From Amaranthus tricolor (lineage: Eukaryota; Streptophyta; Magnoliopsida; Caryophyllales; Amaranthaceae): 64,000 bases of DNA. The stretch covers positions 22,454,964 through 22,518,963 of the forward strand of contig NC_080056.1 in NCBI RefSeq assembly GCF_026212465.1, given 5' to 3'. This document shows, one piece after another, positions 23,176 to 33,200 of this stretch (the stretch's first letter is position 1; the number at the start of each line of letters is the position of its first letter). The notes below the pieces were generated by a model. The model was not told where the DNA came from. It did not search any database and saw nothing but the letters and a program-made list of their open reading frames with translations. The position numbers were made by a program, and so were the translations under genes.

Positions 23176-23297
23176 CAGGCAGGCAGGCGGCAGGCGGCAG
23201 GCGAGGGCGAGGGCGGCAGGCGGCAGGCGGCAGGCGAGGGCGAGGGCGAGGGCGGCAGGCGACAGGCGGCAGGCGGCAGGCGGCAGGCGGCAGGAGG
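23176..23297 (+). repeat. G-rich minisatellite (GGCAGGC / GAGGGC units)
   Basis: About 120 bp made almost wholly of GGCAGGC and GCGAGGGCGAGGGC units, starkly GC-rich in AT-rich DNA. It lies 0.5 kb upstream of the transposase start. The G runs (GG repeated at short spacing) could form two-tier quadruplexes on the + strand, the template strand for the transposase. The short + ORF across it is a composition artefact. Confidence 0.85.
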
Positions 23298-23690
23298 CAG
23301 AGGCTGAGAGTTTTTTTCTTTTGTTTTGGAAGGGATGAATTGCGGGAATTAGGTCAGAATGAGTGACGGCTCACGGCTGTGACTGTGAGGAGTGAAGGAA
23401 GTATTGTTAGGTTTAGTTTTTTTCTTTTTTTCTTTTTTTTTTTTTTTAATTCTTATGTCAACATTAATGAAGGGTTAAGATTGAAATCATTTTGAAATCA
23501 ATGGTTAAAATCCAAAATTCATGTGGCATTCATAGTTGTATGTAATTGGTTATTGAAAGTTTTTAAGGATAGATGAGGTGGACATTATCAAAACCATTCA
23601 TTCATCTACATTACACATCATCAATGGCTTAAATTTAATTAATGGTAAATACTATTTTAATGAATATTTTCTTAAAAAAGCTAATTAGCA

Positions 23691-24345
23691 ATAATCTAAT
23701 CGATTGTTTTGATAAGTTTCATTCACTCAGATCAAACTTACAATATTCAATCTCATTTACAATGTAACGACATAGCTTCAAGTCTATATTAGACAAGTTC
23801 CAATTAAATCTTTATTAAACGATCGATTAAGTATTTTATTGATTAATATTAATTAATATATAGACTAATACTATATTTCTAATAGTTTATTTTAGTTAGT
23901 TTTAGGTTTCATTATACTTAAAAAACTTCGAAACTATGTAAGACTATAAGTCTATAATAATCTAATCGATTGTTTTGATAAGTTTCATTCACTCAACTTG
24001 ATCAAACTTACAATATTCAATCTCATTTACAATTTAACGACAAAGCTTCAAGTCTATATTAGACAAGTTCCAATTAAATCTTTATTAAATGATCAATTAA
24101 GTATCTAATTAATTAATATTAATTAATATGTAGACTAATACTATATTTCTAATCGTTTGTTTTAGTTAGTTTTAGGCTTCATTATACTTAAAAAACTTCA
24201 AAACTATGTAAGACTGTAAGTCTATAATTATTTAATCGATTGTTTTAATAAGTTTCATTCACTCAACTTGATTAAACTTACAATAATTCAGTCTCACTTA
24301 CAATGTAAATATGTAATTAGTCAATCAGATAGTCAAGTTTACAAT
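23691..24345. repeat. ~268-bp tandem repeat inside the hAT, about 2.4 copies
   Basis: Units start at about 23691, 23957 and 24227, each with TTAATCGATTGTTTT-type starts followed by AAGTTTCATTCACTCA. The first two are nearly complete and the third is partial and more diverged. It sits between the minisatellite and the right subterminal zone. No coding content. Confidence 0.85.
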
Positions 24346-24414
24346 TTTTGTTAGAATAAACTTATTTTCATATAATGTTCAAATTTTTCAAAATATAAAA
24401 ATGCCTTAAATTAA

Positions 24415-24646
24415 AAGTCGAGTCGGATGTCGGGTCGAATCGGGTCGAGTCGGAGTCGGAGTCGGAGTCGGAGTCGGTCGGATTATCGGATTTTTTATGA
24501 GGTCCAGCTCCGGTCCAACTCTAAATCGGACTCGGATTATATATTCGGATTCGGAGTCGGATATTTTCCACTTCGGAGTCGAATCGGATTAAAATCCTCG
24601 GATCGAGTCGGATCAGGGGCGGATTCGGACTGAATTGCCATCCCTA
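24415..24646. repeat. Right TIR and subterminal repeat zone of the hAT
   Basis: Contains a run of GGAGTC units (24449-24475) and many GTCGGA/TCGGAT words up to the TIR at 24634-24646. Same word family as the left end, in inverted overall arrangement. Confidence 0.8.
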
Positions 24647-24654
24647 TTCATCAA

Positions 24655-25451
24655 TCTTATATTATTATTATTCTCCTTACTCTTATATTATCATTCTCCT
24701 TGATGATATTGCATTACTACCAAATTCATCTTTACAATTAAGATTCCCTCAACAAAAAAATCTTTAAACTTAAAGTTAGATTAGACTTTCTATGTGGAAA
24801 AAGGCACGTGATCTACACCATTCAAAATCAAAGTTAAAAATATAAATTATGAGTCAAACAGTTTGATATACTAGCAAAATGATTAGTTGAATAATATTCA
24901 TACTACCAAAATAATATAATGATATATTAAAATTTTAATTTGTGAATCAAAATTCTATAATTTAAGACAAAAGTCTATTAAAAAATAACTAAGTATTAAA
25001 TTTATAGATTGTACAAAAATTAGAATTACAAACCTTAATTTTATTTCTAATAAATTTTACTTAATTTTGTAATATTAAATCAGCCCTTATATCATATATA
25101 ATAAATTAGTAAGAGGGGCAAACTAATAATACAATAGTCACGTGATTGGACCAAGGTGTCGCTACACCACTGCTCAAAACATTAAAAACTGTTGAAGAAA
25201 ATAGAATTGTAGAATTTTCTCCTTCCATTCCATTTAATTTGCAACATTTTTTATTTTGATCCGTTCTACTTAATTTGCATTATTTTTATTTTTGGATTAT
25301 AGCTCACCACTTTCTTTTAATCTCATCGATACATTTTAACTCTCTTCTAATTTCAACCACACGAATTTTTCTCTTTCTTTATTTACTACCATTATCTACC
25401 TTTTTTCTTCTTTTTGCATCAAATTATATGCCACATAGTAGTACCGAGTTG
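24655..25451 (+). other. Upstream region of the receptor-like protein gene
   Basis: AT-rich with no ORF. At 25219-25290 there are two imperfect copies of a motif like TTTAATTTGCAACATTTTTT, the first preceded by CTCCTTCCATTCCA, resembling one end of a Tc1/mariner MITE. The other end is not found. The piece lies within 250 bp of the predicted start. Confidence 0.45.
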
Positions 25452-25459
25452 TATATATA
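25450..25459 (+). promoter_or_regulatory. Probable TATA box of the receptor-like protein gene
   Basis: TTGTATATATAATG at 25448-25461 contains TATATATA. It abuts the most upstream in-frame ATG (25460), which would then not be in the mRNA. This argues for translation starting at a later ATG. Confidence 0.4.
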
Positions 25460-25531
25460 ATGATTGACTTACTAGATTTCATCCAAAAACAATTCTCTGT
25501 TCCCTTCAGTTGTATGAATTATACTTTCAAG

Positions 25532-28500
25532 ATGAAAGAAATGTCATTCTTCCTTGTTCCATCCTGGCCTTCTTTCTTCATCTTTTTATGTACATACACT
25601 TGCCTTTATACACATTTTGTTTCATGCCAATGTCTCGATGATCAGAAGACTTTGCTTCTTCAATTCAAAGCCAGTCTTGCAATCGGTACAGCCTACACTC
25701 GAACATTCCATCCTCCAGACAAGCTTATAATGTGGAATGAACATACTGATTGCTGTCAATGGAGAGGAGTCGAATGCGACAATTCCAGTGGCAAAGTCAT
25801 CGGCTTGGATTTGAGCTGGATAGACATCGATACCAAAATCAACAACTCGAGTAGTTTGTTTCGTCTGCAATTCCTTAAGAAATTGCACTTATCACGAAAC
25901 AATAAAATCAAGTGTGAAATTCCATCGAAAATTGGCAAACTCTCTAGGCTATCTCATCTTTCCTTGACAGGATTCCATGGTCAGGTACCACTTGAAATAT
26001 CACAGCTTCTCAATTTAGTTGTTCTTAATCTTTCATCTTATCAATTATACATGATAAGGCCAAATTTGGCAAGGATCGTACAAAATCTGACGAATATGAA
26101 AGAACTCTATCTTGATGGAGTCGATATTTCAGCCATGGAGAACAAATGGGGGAAGGCCTTATCATCATCGCTTCCTCGCCTGCAAGTCTTGAGCATGTCT
26201 AACTGTAACCTGAGGGGTAAAATCTCCAAGTCACTTTCTAGGCTTCGTCATATTTCTGTGATCCAGCTAGATTTTAACCCTCTGTTGTCGGGTCCAGTAC
26301 CAGATTTTCTGGCCGAGTTCACAAACTTGACGACACTAAGTCTATCCCATTGCGGATTGATTGGAACTGTGCCTGAAAATATTTTTCGGCTCCACAGGCT
26401 GACAACCCTCAGAATGAATAATAATGAGCTATTACAAGGTACTTTGCCGCACTTTCACAAGAACAGATCACTAGAAGAGTTAAAACTTAGTTCGACAAAA
26501 TTTTCTGGGATCCTTCCAAGTTCTATCTCCAACCTCAACAGGCTTCGTAGGATTGATCTCGCCAATTGTCGATTCCAAGGAAGAATCCCATCATCAATTG
26601 GAAGGTTAAAACTACTTGAAGAAGTGTATCTCTACAATAACCAATTTTCAGGTCCGATTCCATCGTTTTCATCAGTTAAAAATCTGAAATTCCTACATCT
26701 TAGAGACAACAATTTGAATGGTTCTATAAATTCTACCAACTGGGGAAAACTACTTGGTTTAGAGGTACTCATCTTGTCAAACAATTCAATAGATGGAAGC
26801 ATTCCTTTGTCACTGTTTTCGCTTCCATCACTCTCATCTTTAGCACTAAAAAAGAACAAATTCAGTGGGCAACTGAATGAGTTTGCAAAACCAACTTCTT
26901 CCATGCTTTCTTATCTCGACCTGTCACACAATAATTTGGAAGGACCTGTCCCAAAGTCGGTGTTTCGATTACAAAAGCTTAATACTCTCGATCTGTCTTC
27001 CAACAGGTTCAATGGAACACTAAAGATGAACGAGCTTCTACAAAACGTCGAGAACCTCGAGAACCTTGGCCTTTCACACAACTTCTTATCAATTGAAGCA
27101 AGTGATTCCAGTGTGAACTCTAGTTTTCCCCAGCTAGAAACCTTAGGATTGGCTTCTTGCAACTTGAGCATTGTACCCAAGTTTCTAACAAACCAATCGC
27201 TTTTACTCAGTCTTGACCTTTCAATGAATCAGATTTCAGGCGCATTACCCGGCTGGATGGAGAGGATAATCAGTGGCCTTCGAGAATTGAACCTTTCTTG
27301 CAACTCCTTGGTGGATCTAAAACCACCTCTTTCTCTACGATTTAATGCTTCACAAATGCATACGTTAGACCTTCATTCCAACAATCTTCAAGGGGGGCTT
27401 CGAATTATCGTATCAGACAGTTTATTTTATCTCGATTTCTCGAACAATAACTTGATTGGTAGCATTCCTCAAGAGTTGTGTAATGCCACTCATCTTTCGC
27501 TTCTGAATCTAGAGTACAATCATTTGGATGGAACCGTTCCTGATTGTCTTATGAGCATGACTCAACTCAACATACTGAACCTGAGAAAAAACTACCTTGG
27601 AGGCTTTATAACTTCTAAATTCAAGAAAGGCTGCAGCCTGCAAACTCTCAACCTGAACGAGAATTTCGTGCAAGGACAGATTCCCCGATCTCTTTCCAAC
27701 TGCAAAGAATTAAAGGTATTAGATATTGGGAATAACAGATTCAATGACACCTTTCCATGTTATTTAAAAAGATTGTCCCATCTGCAAGTTCTCATCCTTA
27801 GATCAAACAACTTTCACGGAACCTTGCTTTGCCCACCGCATCACTCGATTTGGCTAAAGCTTCAAATCGTGGACATATCCTCAAACCATTTTAATGGTGA
27901 ACTGAAAGCTCAAATCTTCATTAAGTGGATAGCTATGATGGCAGATATAAGTGGAAAGCAATCCCAACTAGGATATTTGCAAAGTGATGTAAAATTTGGG
28001 TCGTATTACTATCGAAATACCGTGGCAGCAACCTTTAAAGGTTATTCCTATGAGTTGCAGTACATCTTAACAGTCTTCACTAGCATCGACTTCTCCAACA
28101 ACAAATTTCATGGTGAGCTACCAACAGAGTTGGGAAATCTGAACGCACTTGTAGTACTCAACCTTTCTCACAATGCCTTCTCGGGGAAAATTCCTTCGTC
28201 GTTTGGAAATTTAAATCAGATTCAATCTTTGGATCTCTCTTGGAATGCTTTCAGAGGGAAAATACCTTGGGAGTTTGCCAACTTGAATTTTATCGAGTAC
28301 TTGAACTTGTCCTTCAACAAGCTATCAGGACAAATCCCAACGAGCACTCAACTTCAATCATTCAATGCATCTTCATTTGAAGGCAACCAAGGATTGTATG
28401 GTCCTCCATTGACATCAATTAGAAGTAACTTCAATCCAGAAACTCCATCAACATCTCCACATGAACCAAAATGGAGTTCAAAGAACCAGATAGAGTGGAT

Positions 28501-28687
28501 GCTCAAGGGTGCTACAGTCGGGTTTCCTGTGGGAATCACAATCTTCTTAGGATCCCTTCTTTTTTTTAAGAGATACAGGGAATGGTATTGCGACCATCTT
28601 CAAATGATTGTCACGAAAATTCTATATAAGGAAAATTCTATGCAAGGAAGGAGGAGGAGAAGTCGGCAACAAAGGCGAAGATATTAG
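25532..28687 (+). CDS. LRR receptor-like protein (RLP, Cf-9/RLP family), intronless
   Basis: A plasma-membrane receptor without kinase, of the type that detects pathogen or developmental ligands and signals through partner kinases. The frame is open from 25460 (1075 codons). I choose ATG 25532 (25514 or 25541 also possible) because it puts a hydrophobic signal peptide at the N-terminus, ending near FVSCQC, and because a TATA box abuts 25460. Domains: LRRNT with CCQWRGVEC, then roughly 25-30 plant extracellular LRRs (LxxLxxLxLSxNxxxGxIP). An island follows, before the last four repeats (around residue 860 of the longer frame: TFKGYSYELQYILTVFTSID). Then a C-terminal cap, one transmembrane helix (about 1017-1036) and a short basic tail ending RRRRSRQQRRRY. 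No kinase. Odd: the usual cap cysteine pair is missing (GLYGPPL instead of GLCGPPL, no following Cys). Confidence 0.93.
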   Translation: MKEMSFFLVPSWPSFFIFLCTYTCLYTHFVSCQCLDDQKTLLLQFKASLAIGTAYTRTFHPPDKLIMWNEHTDCCQWRGVECDNSSGKVIGLDLSWIDIDTKINNSSSLFRLQFLKKLHLSRNNKIKCEIPSKIGKLSRLSHLSLTGFHGQVPLEISQLLNLVVLNLSSYQLYMIRPNLARIVQNLTNMKELYLDGVDISAMENKWGKALSSSLPRLQVLSMSNCNLRGKISKSLSRLRHISVIQLDFNPLLSGPVPDFLAEFTNLTTLSLSHCGLIGTVPENIFRLHRLTTLRMNNNELLQGTLPHFHKNRSLEELKLSSTKFSGILPSSISNLNRLRRIDLANCRFQGRIPSSIGRLKLLEEVYLYNNQFSGPIPSFSSVKNLKFLHLRDNNLNGSINSTNWGKLLGLEVLILSNNSIDGSIPLSLFSLPSLSSLALKKNKFSGQLNEFAKPTSSMLSYLDLSHNNLEGPVPKSVFRLQKLNTLDLSSNRFNGTLKMNELLQNVENLENLGLSHNFLSIEASDSSVNSSFPQLETLGLASCNLSIVPKFLTNQSLLLSLDLSMNQISGALPGWMERIISGLRELNLSCNSLVDLKPPLSLRFNASQMHTLDLHSNNLQGGLRIIVSDSLFYLDFSNNNLIGSIPQELCNATHLSLLNLEYNHLDGTVPDCLMSMTQLNILNLRKNYLGGFITSKFKKGCSLQTLNLNENFVQGQIPRSLSNCKELKVLDIGNNRFNDTFPCYLKRLSHLQVLILRSNNFHGTLLCPPHHSIWLKLQIVDISSNHFNGELKAQIFIKWIAMMADISGKQSQLGYLQSDVKFGSYYYRNTVAATFKGYSYELQYILTVFTSIDFSNNKFHGELPTELGNLNALVVLNLSHNAFSGKIPSSFGNLNQIQSLDLSWNAFRGKIPWEFANLNFIEYLNLSFNKLSGQIPTSTQLQSFNASSFEGNQGLYGPPLTSIRSNFNPETPSTSPHEPKWSSKNQIEWMLKGATVGFPVGITIFLGSLLFFKRYREWYCDHLQMIVTKILYKENSMQGRRRRSRQQRRRY

Positions 28688-29340
28688 ATTCAAACAATGA
28701 TGAAAAACTATTGTATTTCGTTTGTAGATATGTGATTATACTTATGACTAGACCTGTATAATTTTAAAACAAAACACTAACCAAATTCAACCCGATCAAG
28801 ACCTGTTGATCCAACCTGTTTTTCAGAATTTGGGTAAATATTTTAATCCAGTTTGTAGTGGAATATAATTTGCAAATAAATAAGCAAGTAATTGAACGCA
28901 AAAAATATATTAAGTGCAACGAAAACGACAATTGTATGTTACAACCTCAACAGAAATCATAAATGTACAGCTATAATGAGAATTTACATACACATTACAG
29001 AAATGCCACAGTTCTGCAGGTGCTTCGAGAGCTTGTTGGCAGAATGACCAAGATCAAAAACTAGTATGTTGCTAAGTCTATGCACGAAAATAGAAGAACC
29101 AACATAAGATACAGAATGTTTTATACAAATTTCTTAATACCTATAAATATAGGTGACAGTGTGATATATGTGACACTATGTACAAGATGTGGGGGAACAT
29201 AGTACAACACCACCAACATACTCGTGAAAGTGTTAGAAGTTCTGGAGTTTTGTTGGCTCTTGTTATTCACACTGTCTTCGCTGCCCATCAAAACACTTAT
29301 GGACCTGGAAAGCTTATTGTGAAGAATACAAAATCCAGTA
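28688..29340. other. Convergent 3' ends of the RLP and E3 ligase genes
   Basis: This 653-bp stretch separates the stop codons of two convergent genes and must hold both 3' UTRs. No ORF of interest. Exact polyadenylation sites cannot be placed by eye. Confidence 0.6.
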
Positions 29341-30176
29341 TCACATCTGAAGAAGGTTATTAACAGTCACGGCAACAGAGTTTGTTTGCTGCAAATCCTA
29401 ACGTTTGAAGAACAAGGATTAGGTAGCCATCAACAAGGAAAATGTGGTTGCCCCCACAAATAAAAAACCCCCACAAGACAGTTTAGACAGAAGAAAAACC
29501 CCATAAACGCAACACGTTCAAAAGAGCATTACTAGTGAAGCATAAGAAACATGCTTGAATCAGAGGAAACTGAAGATCCGTGGAACAGTGGTGCATGAAA
29601 AAGGTTTTATTAGGAATGATTGTGAGCATATATTGCACCCTTTAGAAGTAATAATTACCCTAGGGGCCATTGAAGTAATAATCACTACCCTCATCCTATC
29701 TAACATCAGCTCCTTCTCATCACTTTCTCTCCTATTGAGCCAAGACCCAATCCGAGAATATGGTCTAAGGGTTAATGAACATGACATAACGCTCATCAAT
29801 TCCTGTCAATGCGTGGTTCATTCTGCTCGCAACAATTAAGGGAAAACTTGGATGCCCCTCCTATGTTTGATTTCAAACCTAATATCTTTTAGATATCATG
29901 TTGCGACACCCTCACATTGATAATCCTCAAACATAAACCGCATTAACTTAGTCTCAAATGCCCAAACCAGGGTGAATTTTGTGATTTCATACAAACTCAT
30001 CCTCACCCCAGCTATCCCCAAGAAATGAAAATGGCAAGATTACGAAAAAGCATATCCACAAACAACAGTTATGCTGCAGTTTCAAATTGTTTGTTGAAAA
30101 AATAGCATGGAGTTAGAGAGGGGGTCCTATTTTAAAATTTCTGACCTTTTTTGTTGTAAAATTAGTCCATTGTGTG

Positions 30177-30217
<41 letters not shown>

Positions 30218-33200
30218 ACCTTGGTTTCACAATGAGATGCAACATACGATAGAAAAAAATCCCATATAGAAACATATCAAATCATCTAGACAACGCCTAT
30301 ATTCCAGCCAAAGTTTCAAATGAGTTAAACAAGCCACATGACAAGTTCAGGCATGCTGGTTTTGCTCGCTTTTCAGGCCATATCAATTTTCCACTACTGG
30401 TACAACAATGAAATCTACAAATTTTCAAGTAGCCAAGGACAGCTTTTCCAATCATGAAAGTTACAGGATCAAGTACTCATTGGTCTCAGTGAGATTGCTA
30501 CAAATGTAGTAGCCCAATAAATTTTAATGCAGTTTGGTTGTTGGAGTAATAAGACAAAAAAATTTATTTGTGTGGATAGTATGAAACGAAAGAAGAAATG
30601 TGTAGATGAGTTTTAATAAAAGTGTTGGGGATATTTTCATAAAACATTATTGAGATATCCCAAATAGGTAAATTTAGCAAAATCAGTGGGAGGAGGGAGT
30701 GTACCAAAATACAATCATAGGTCATCATGTGAATCGATACCTGAAAAATCATTTCATCAGGAATGTGAGGAAGCACCTCCCTCACAGTTTCTGCCATGGC
30801 AAGCAAGTTAGCAATGTTGTCATTTGCAGGATGAGAAGCAGTCCTCCTATGCATAGCACCAATTGTTACAGGGTATCTGTGTGCGGCTGGGGGGAATGCA
30901 GTACTGGATGCTGGGGCCTGAGAAGAGCTTGCTGGCCAAAGGCCCCATGAAGAATCTTCAAGAGCAGTCTGGGCATAAGTTTCCCCAACAGAAGCAAGGT
31001 GCCTCATCATCAATTGAACCCGCCCTAATCCAGCAGACCTAATGGCAGTTGACGGACCAGCTCCATCAAGACCCTGGCCAGGCCAAGGCTGCAACCAACT
31101 AGAATCTGCTCCTCTGCACCAAATGAAGGGAAATTTTTTCAATCAAGAAAAATAGTATATCAGAATCATGAAATATAACTGCAATCGCTGATGTGTTAGC
31201 GAAAAAGATCGCGGTGTCGCAGATTAGGCTATAATTGAGTAATAAATTGAATCCCGACTGATACGGTGTGAATTTTTGACAAAAAAAATCACATAAGGGG
31301 TGTTTTGAACTTACAATTGCATTTTTGTTGAACTATATGAGGTTTAGTGGATAATTAAACTTAATAGTTTTCTTTTACGTTAATTAACTTATTAGTTAAT
31401 CATTTATTTAACGACTAAAATTATGCGTAACTATAATTTAAATGATCTGTCATAATTAAAGTTAATGGTTACTTATGTAAATTTAACGTGGAGACTAACA
31501 TTATAACAGTGCAATACCGGTATTACACGTTACGTAACGGTCAGCACGGCATTTAGACCGTGAAAACTCGTGCAGCGTTTAGAATACAGTATTAGGAGTA
31601 AATGACTAATGATTTAACCATGAGACTCCTAGAAATCTATCTATATAGATAGATAGATATAATTTTTTTAAAAAAAGATTCCCTCTTTACACTGAGAGGT
31701 GCTTGGGGCTGATATTTGGATAGATCTACTAAAAATGTATCTCGCATGCAGGGCCAATTTGGCAGCCATATGCGTTTCTTCAGCAAAACTAGAAGCTTAT
31801 TGCACATTATTCTCACTGCATATACAAAGGACATGTAAATCTGTAAATGAACAGATGAAAACCCATCTCCTATAACATCTCACTATTAAGATTAGAAGGA
31901 GCAACTGAGCAAGCAGTTTGACATGCTATATAAATGGAAGTTAAAAGAAAGAATGATGGTGAAGGATCCAACCTCCAAGCGTTATCTCCTGGGGCATTTT
32001 GGTTTTGGTCAGGGAATACTCCCACAGCTCCAACTCCAGCATTTGCCCGATCAAGCCCTGAACTTAGTTGACGAGCAAGCTGCTCGTCACTTGAAACAGC
32101 TCTAGTATGAGTGGTTGCGTCACTTTCAGATCTACCAACAAAAAGGGGTTTCCGGCAGGTAGGGCATGAATAGTTCTCACTAAGACCTTGATCCAACCTA
32201 GGATGATAAGGTTAAAATTCAGTCAGCATCAAACTTCACTAGCAAAACAAGGTGACTAACGTTGATCAAAAAAGCTGTATACATTACCAAGATCTCAAGC
32301 ATGCAAGATGATAAAGGTGGTTGCAAGGAAGCTTTTTAGCCTTTGCCATCGGTTCCTGTTGAAATTCAGTGAAGGTAATGAGAAGTTCAAAAAAGTCCCA
32401 AGCTCCAATAGCCAGTAATAAAAATAAACATTTAAAGAGAGAGAGATGCCGCACTAAAGAAATTTGAGAGCGAAAAACAGAGAGCAGAAGTAAAGAAATA
32501 TAATGAACATGGCACTTGCCCTACAGATGGCACATTCATCATCATATGCTTGTATCTCCTCTGGTGCAGCATCAGGAAGTGCCTCATGAAGTGTGCCTAA
32601 AGCTATTTTCAATTTGATAAATCCTTTAATACGCTTCACAACAGCACTTAGTAAAGCCTGATCATAACAAGAAAGGATTATCACCAACAACCTAGAGAAA
32701 ATTAATGCAGCCACAAAGAACTGATGAAAACATACACGAATGTTAAGGAAAAGGATTGCATCAACGAGATGGAATGTCATGCCATGGAGCCACCAAATAA
32801 GCACATAATGACCAAGTGCCATCAATAGTGTCATCATATCGAGGAAAAATCCCATATTTCGAACAAGATTGCTTTTCCATTCCCACAAAGAACCTGCAGG
32901 AGCTTCCTGATTTTAAAAAATATAGAAATACAAAAACATACGAAAATGCAAAGGTACTTCACCAAGAAAATATTACCAAAAAATAAGATTGCCAAAAAAA
33001 CATTAAATGCCAAAGAATGCCCAATTACCATCTTATAATTGTAATAAAACACAGTTAAATCTCACAAAAACTTAGCTACTACAGCAAGACATATCCAGTT
33101 GTGAGACAGGAAAATGTCAAGCTAAAAGATACCCCCAAAAAAGACTTTTTCCCAATTATGAAAATACCAATCATTCACAAGGTTTGTGCAAGCAACACCT

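Larger units (their letters stand above)
20014..24646 (-). mobile_element. Complete hAT DNA transposon, probably autonomous
   Basis: The ends are a perfect 13-bp inverted repeat: TAGGGATGGCAAT at 20014-20026 and its complement at 24634-24646. Immediately outside is the 8-bp duplication TTCATCAA (20006-20013 and 24647-24654), the hAT hallmark. The 4633-bp element carries one gene on -, a BED/hATC transposase whose spliced frame is open. Subterminal regions at both ends are full of TCGGA-type repeats, expected transposase-binding sites. Noncoding DNA between the gene and the right end holds a G-rich minisatellite and a ~268-bp tandem repeat. Confidence 0.95.

Noticed and set aside
23121..23366. 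An 81-codon Arg/Gly/Gln-rich ORF
   Set aside because: It is the translation of the GGCAGGC minisatellite; no homology or start context.
24427..24633. An Arg/Ser-rich ORF resembling an SR-domain protein
   Set aside because: It is produced by the subterminal TCGGAG repeats of the hAT right end.
25460..25531. Upstream in-frame ATG extending the RLP by 24 residues
   Set aside because: It directly abuts a TATA-like box and would place a polar segment before the signal peptide; a later ATG is more likely.
29178..29363. A 61-codon + ORF in the 3' end of the E3 ligase gene
   Set aside because: It overlaps the real last exon and 3' UTR on the other strand and has no recognisable content.
30178..30216. 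Poly-A run as the tail of a SINE or processed pseudogene
   Set aside because: The sequence before it shows no pol III boxes, no recognised gene and no flanking duplication that I could identify.
30462..30511. A + strand stretch that reads ...VSVRLLQM followed by a stop after an AG, resembling the family C-terminus VTVNNLLQM, which suggested an inverted last exon
   Set aside because: The true last exon (DLQ...NNLLQM) was found on - at 29397-29341 with a correct phase and splice acceptor, so the resemblance is chance.
30564..30740. Read-through extension of exon 11 of the E3 ligase gene
   Set aside because: It is intronic sequence after the donor CAG|GTATCG; the conserved CUE domain continues only in the exon at 29397.
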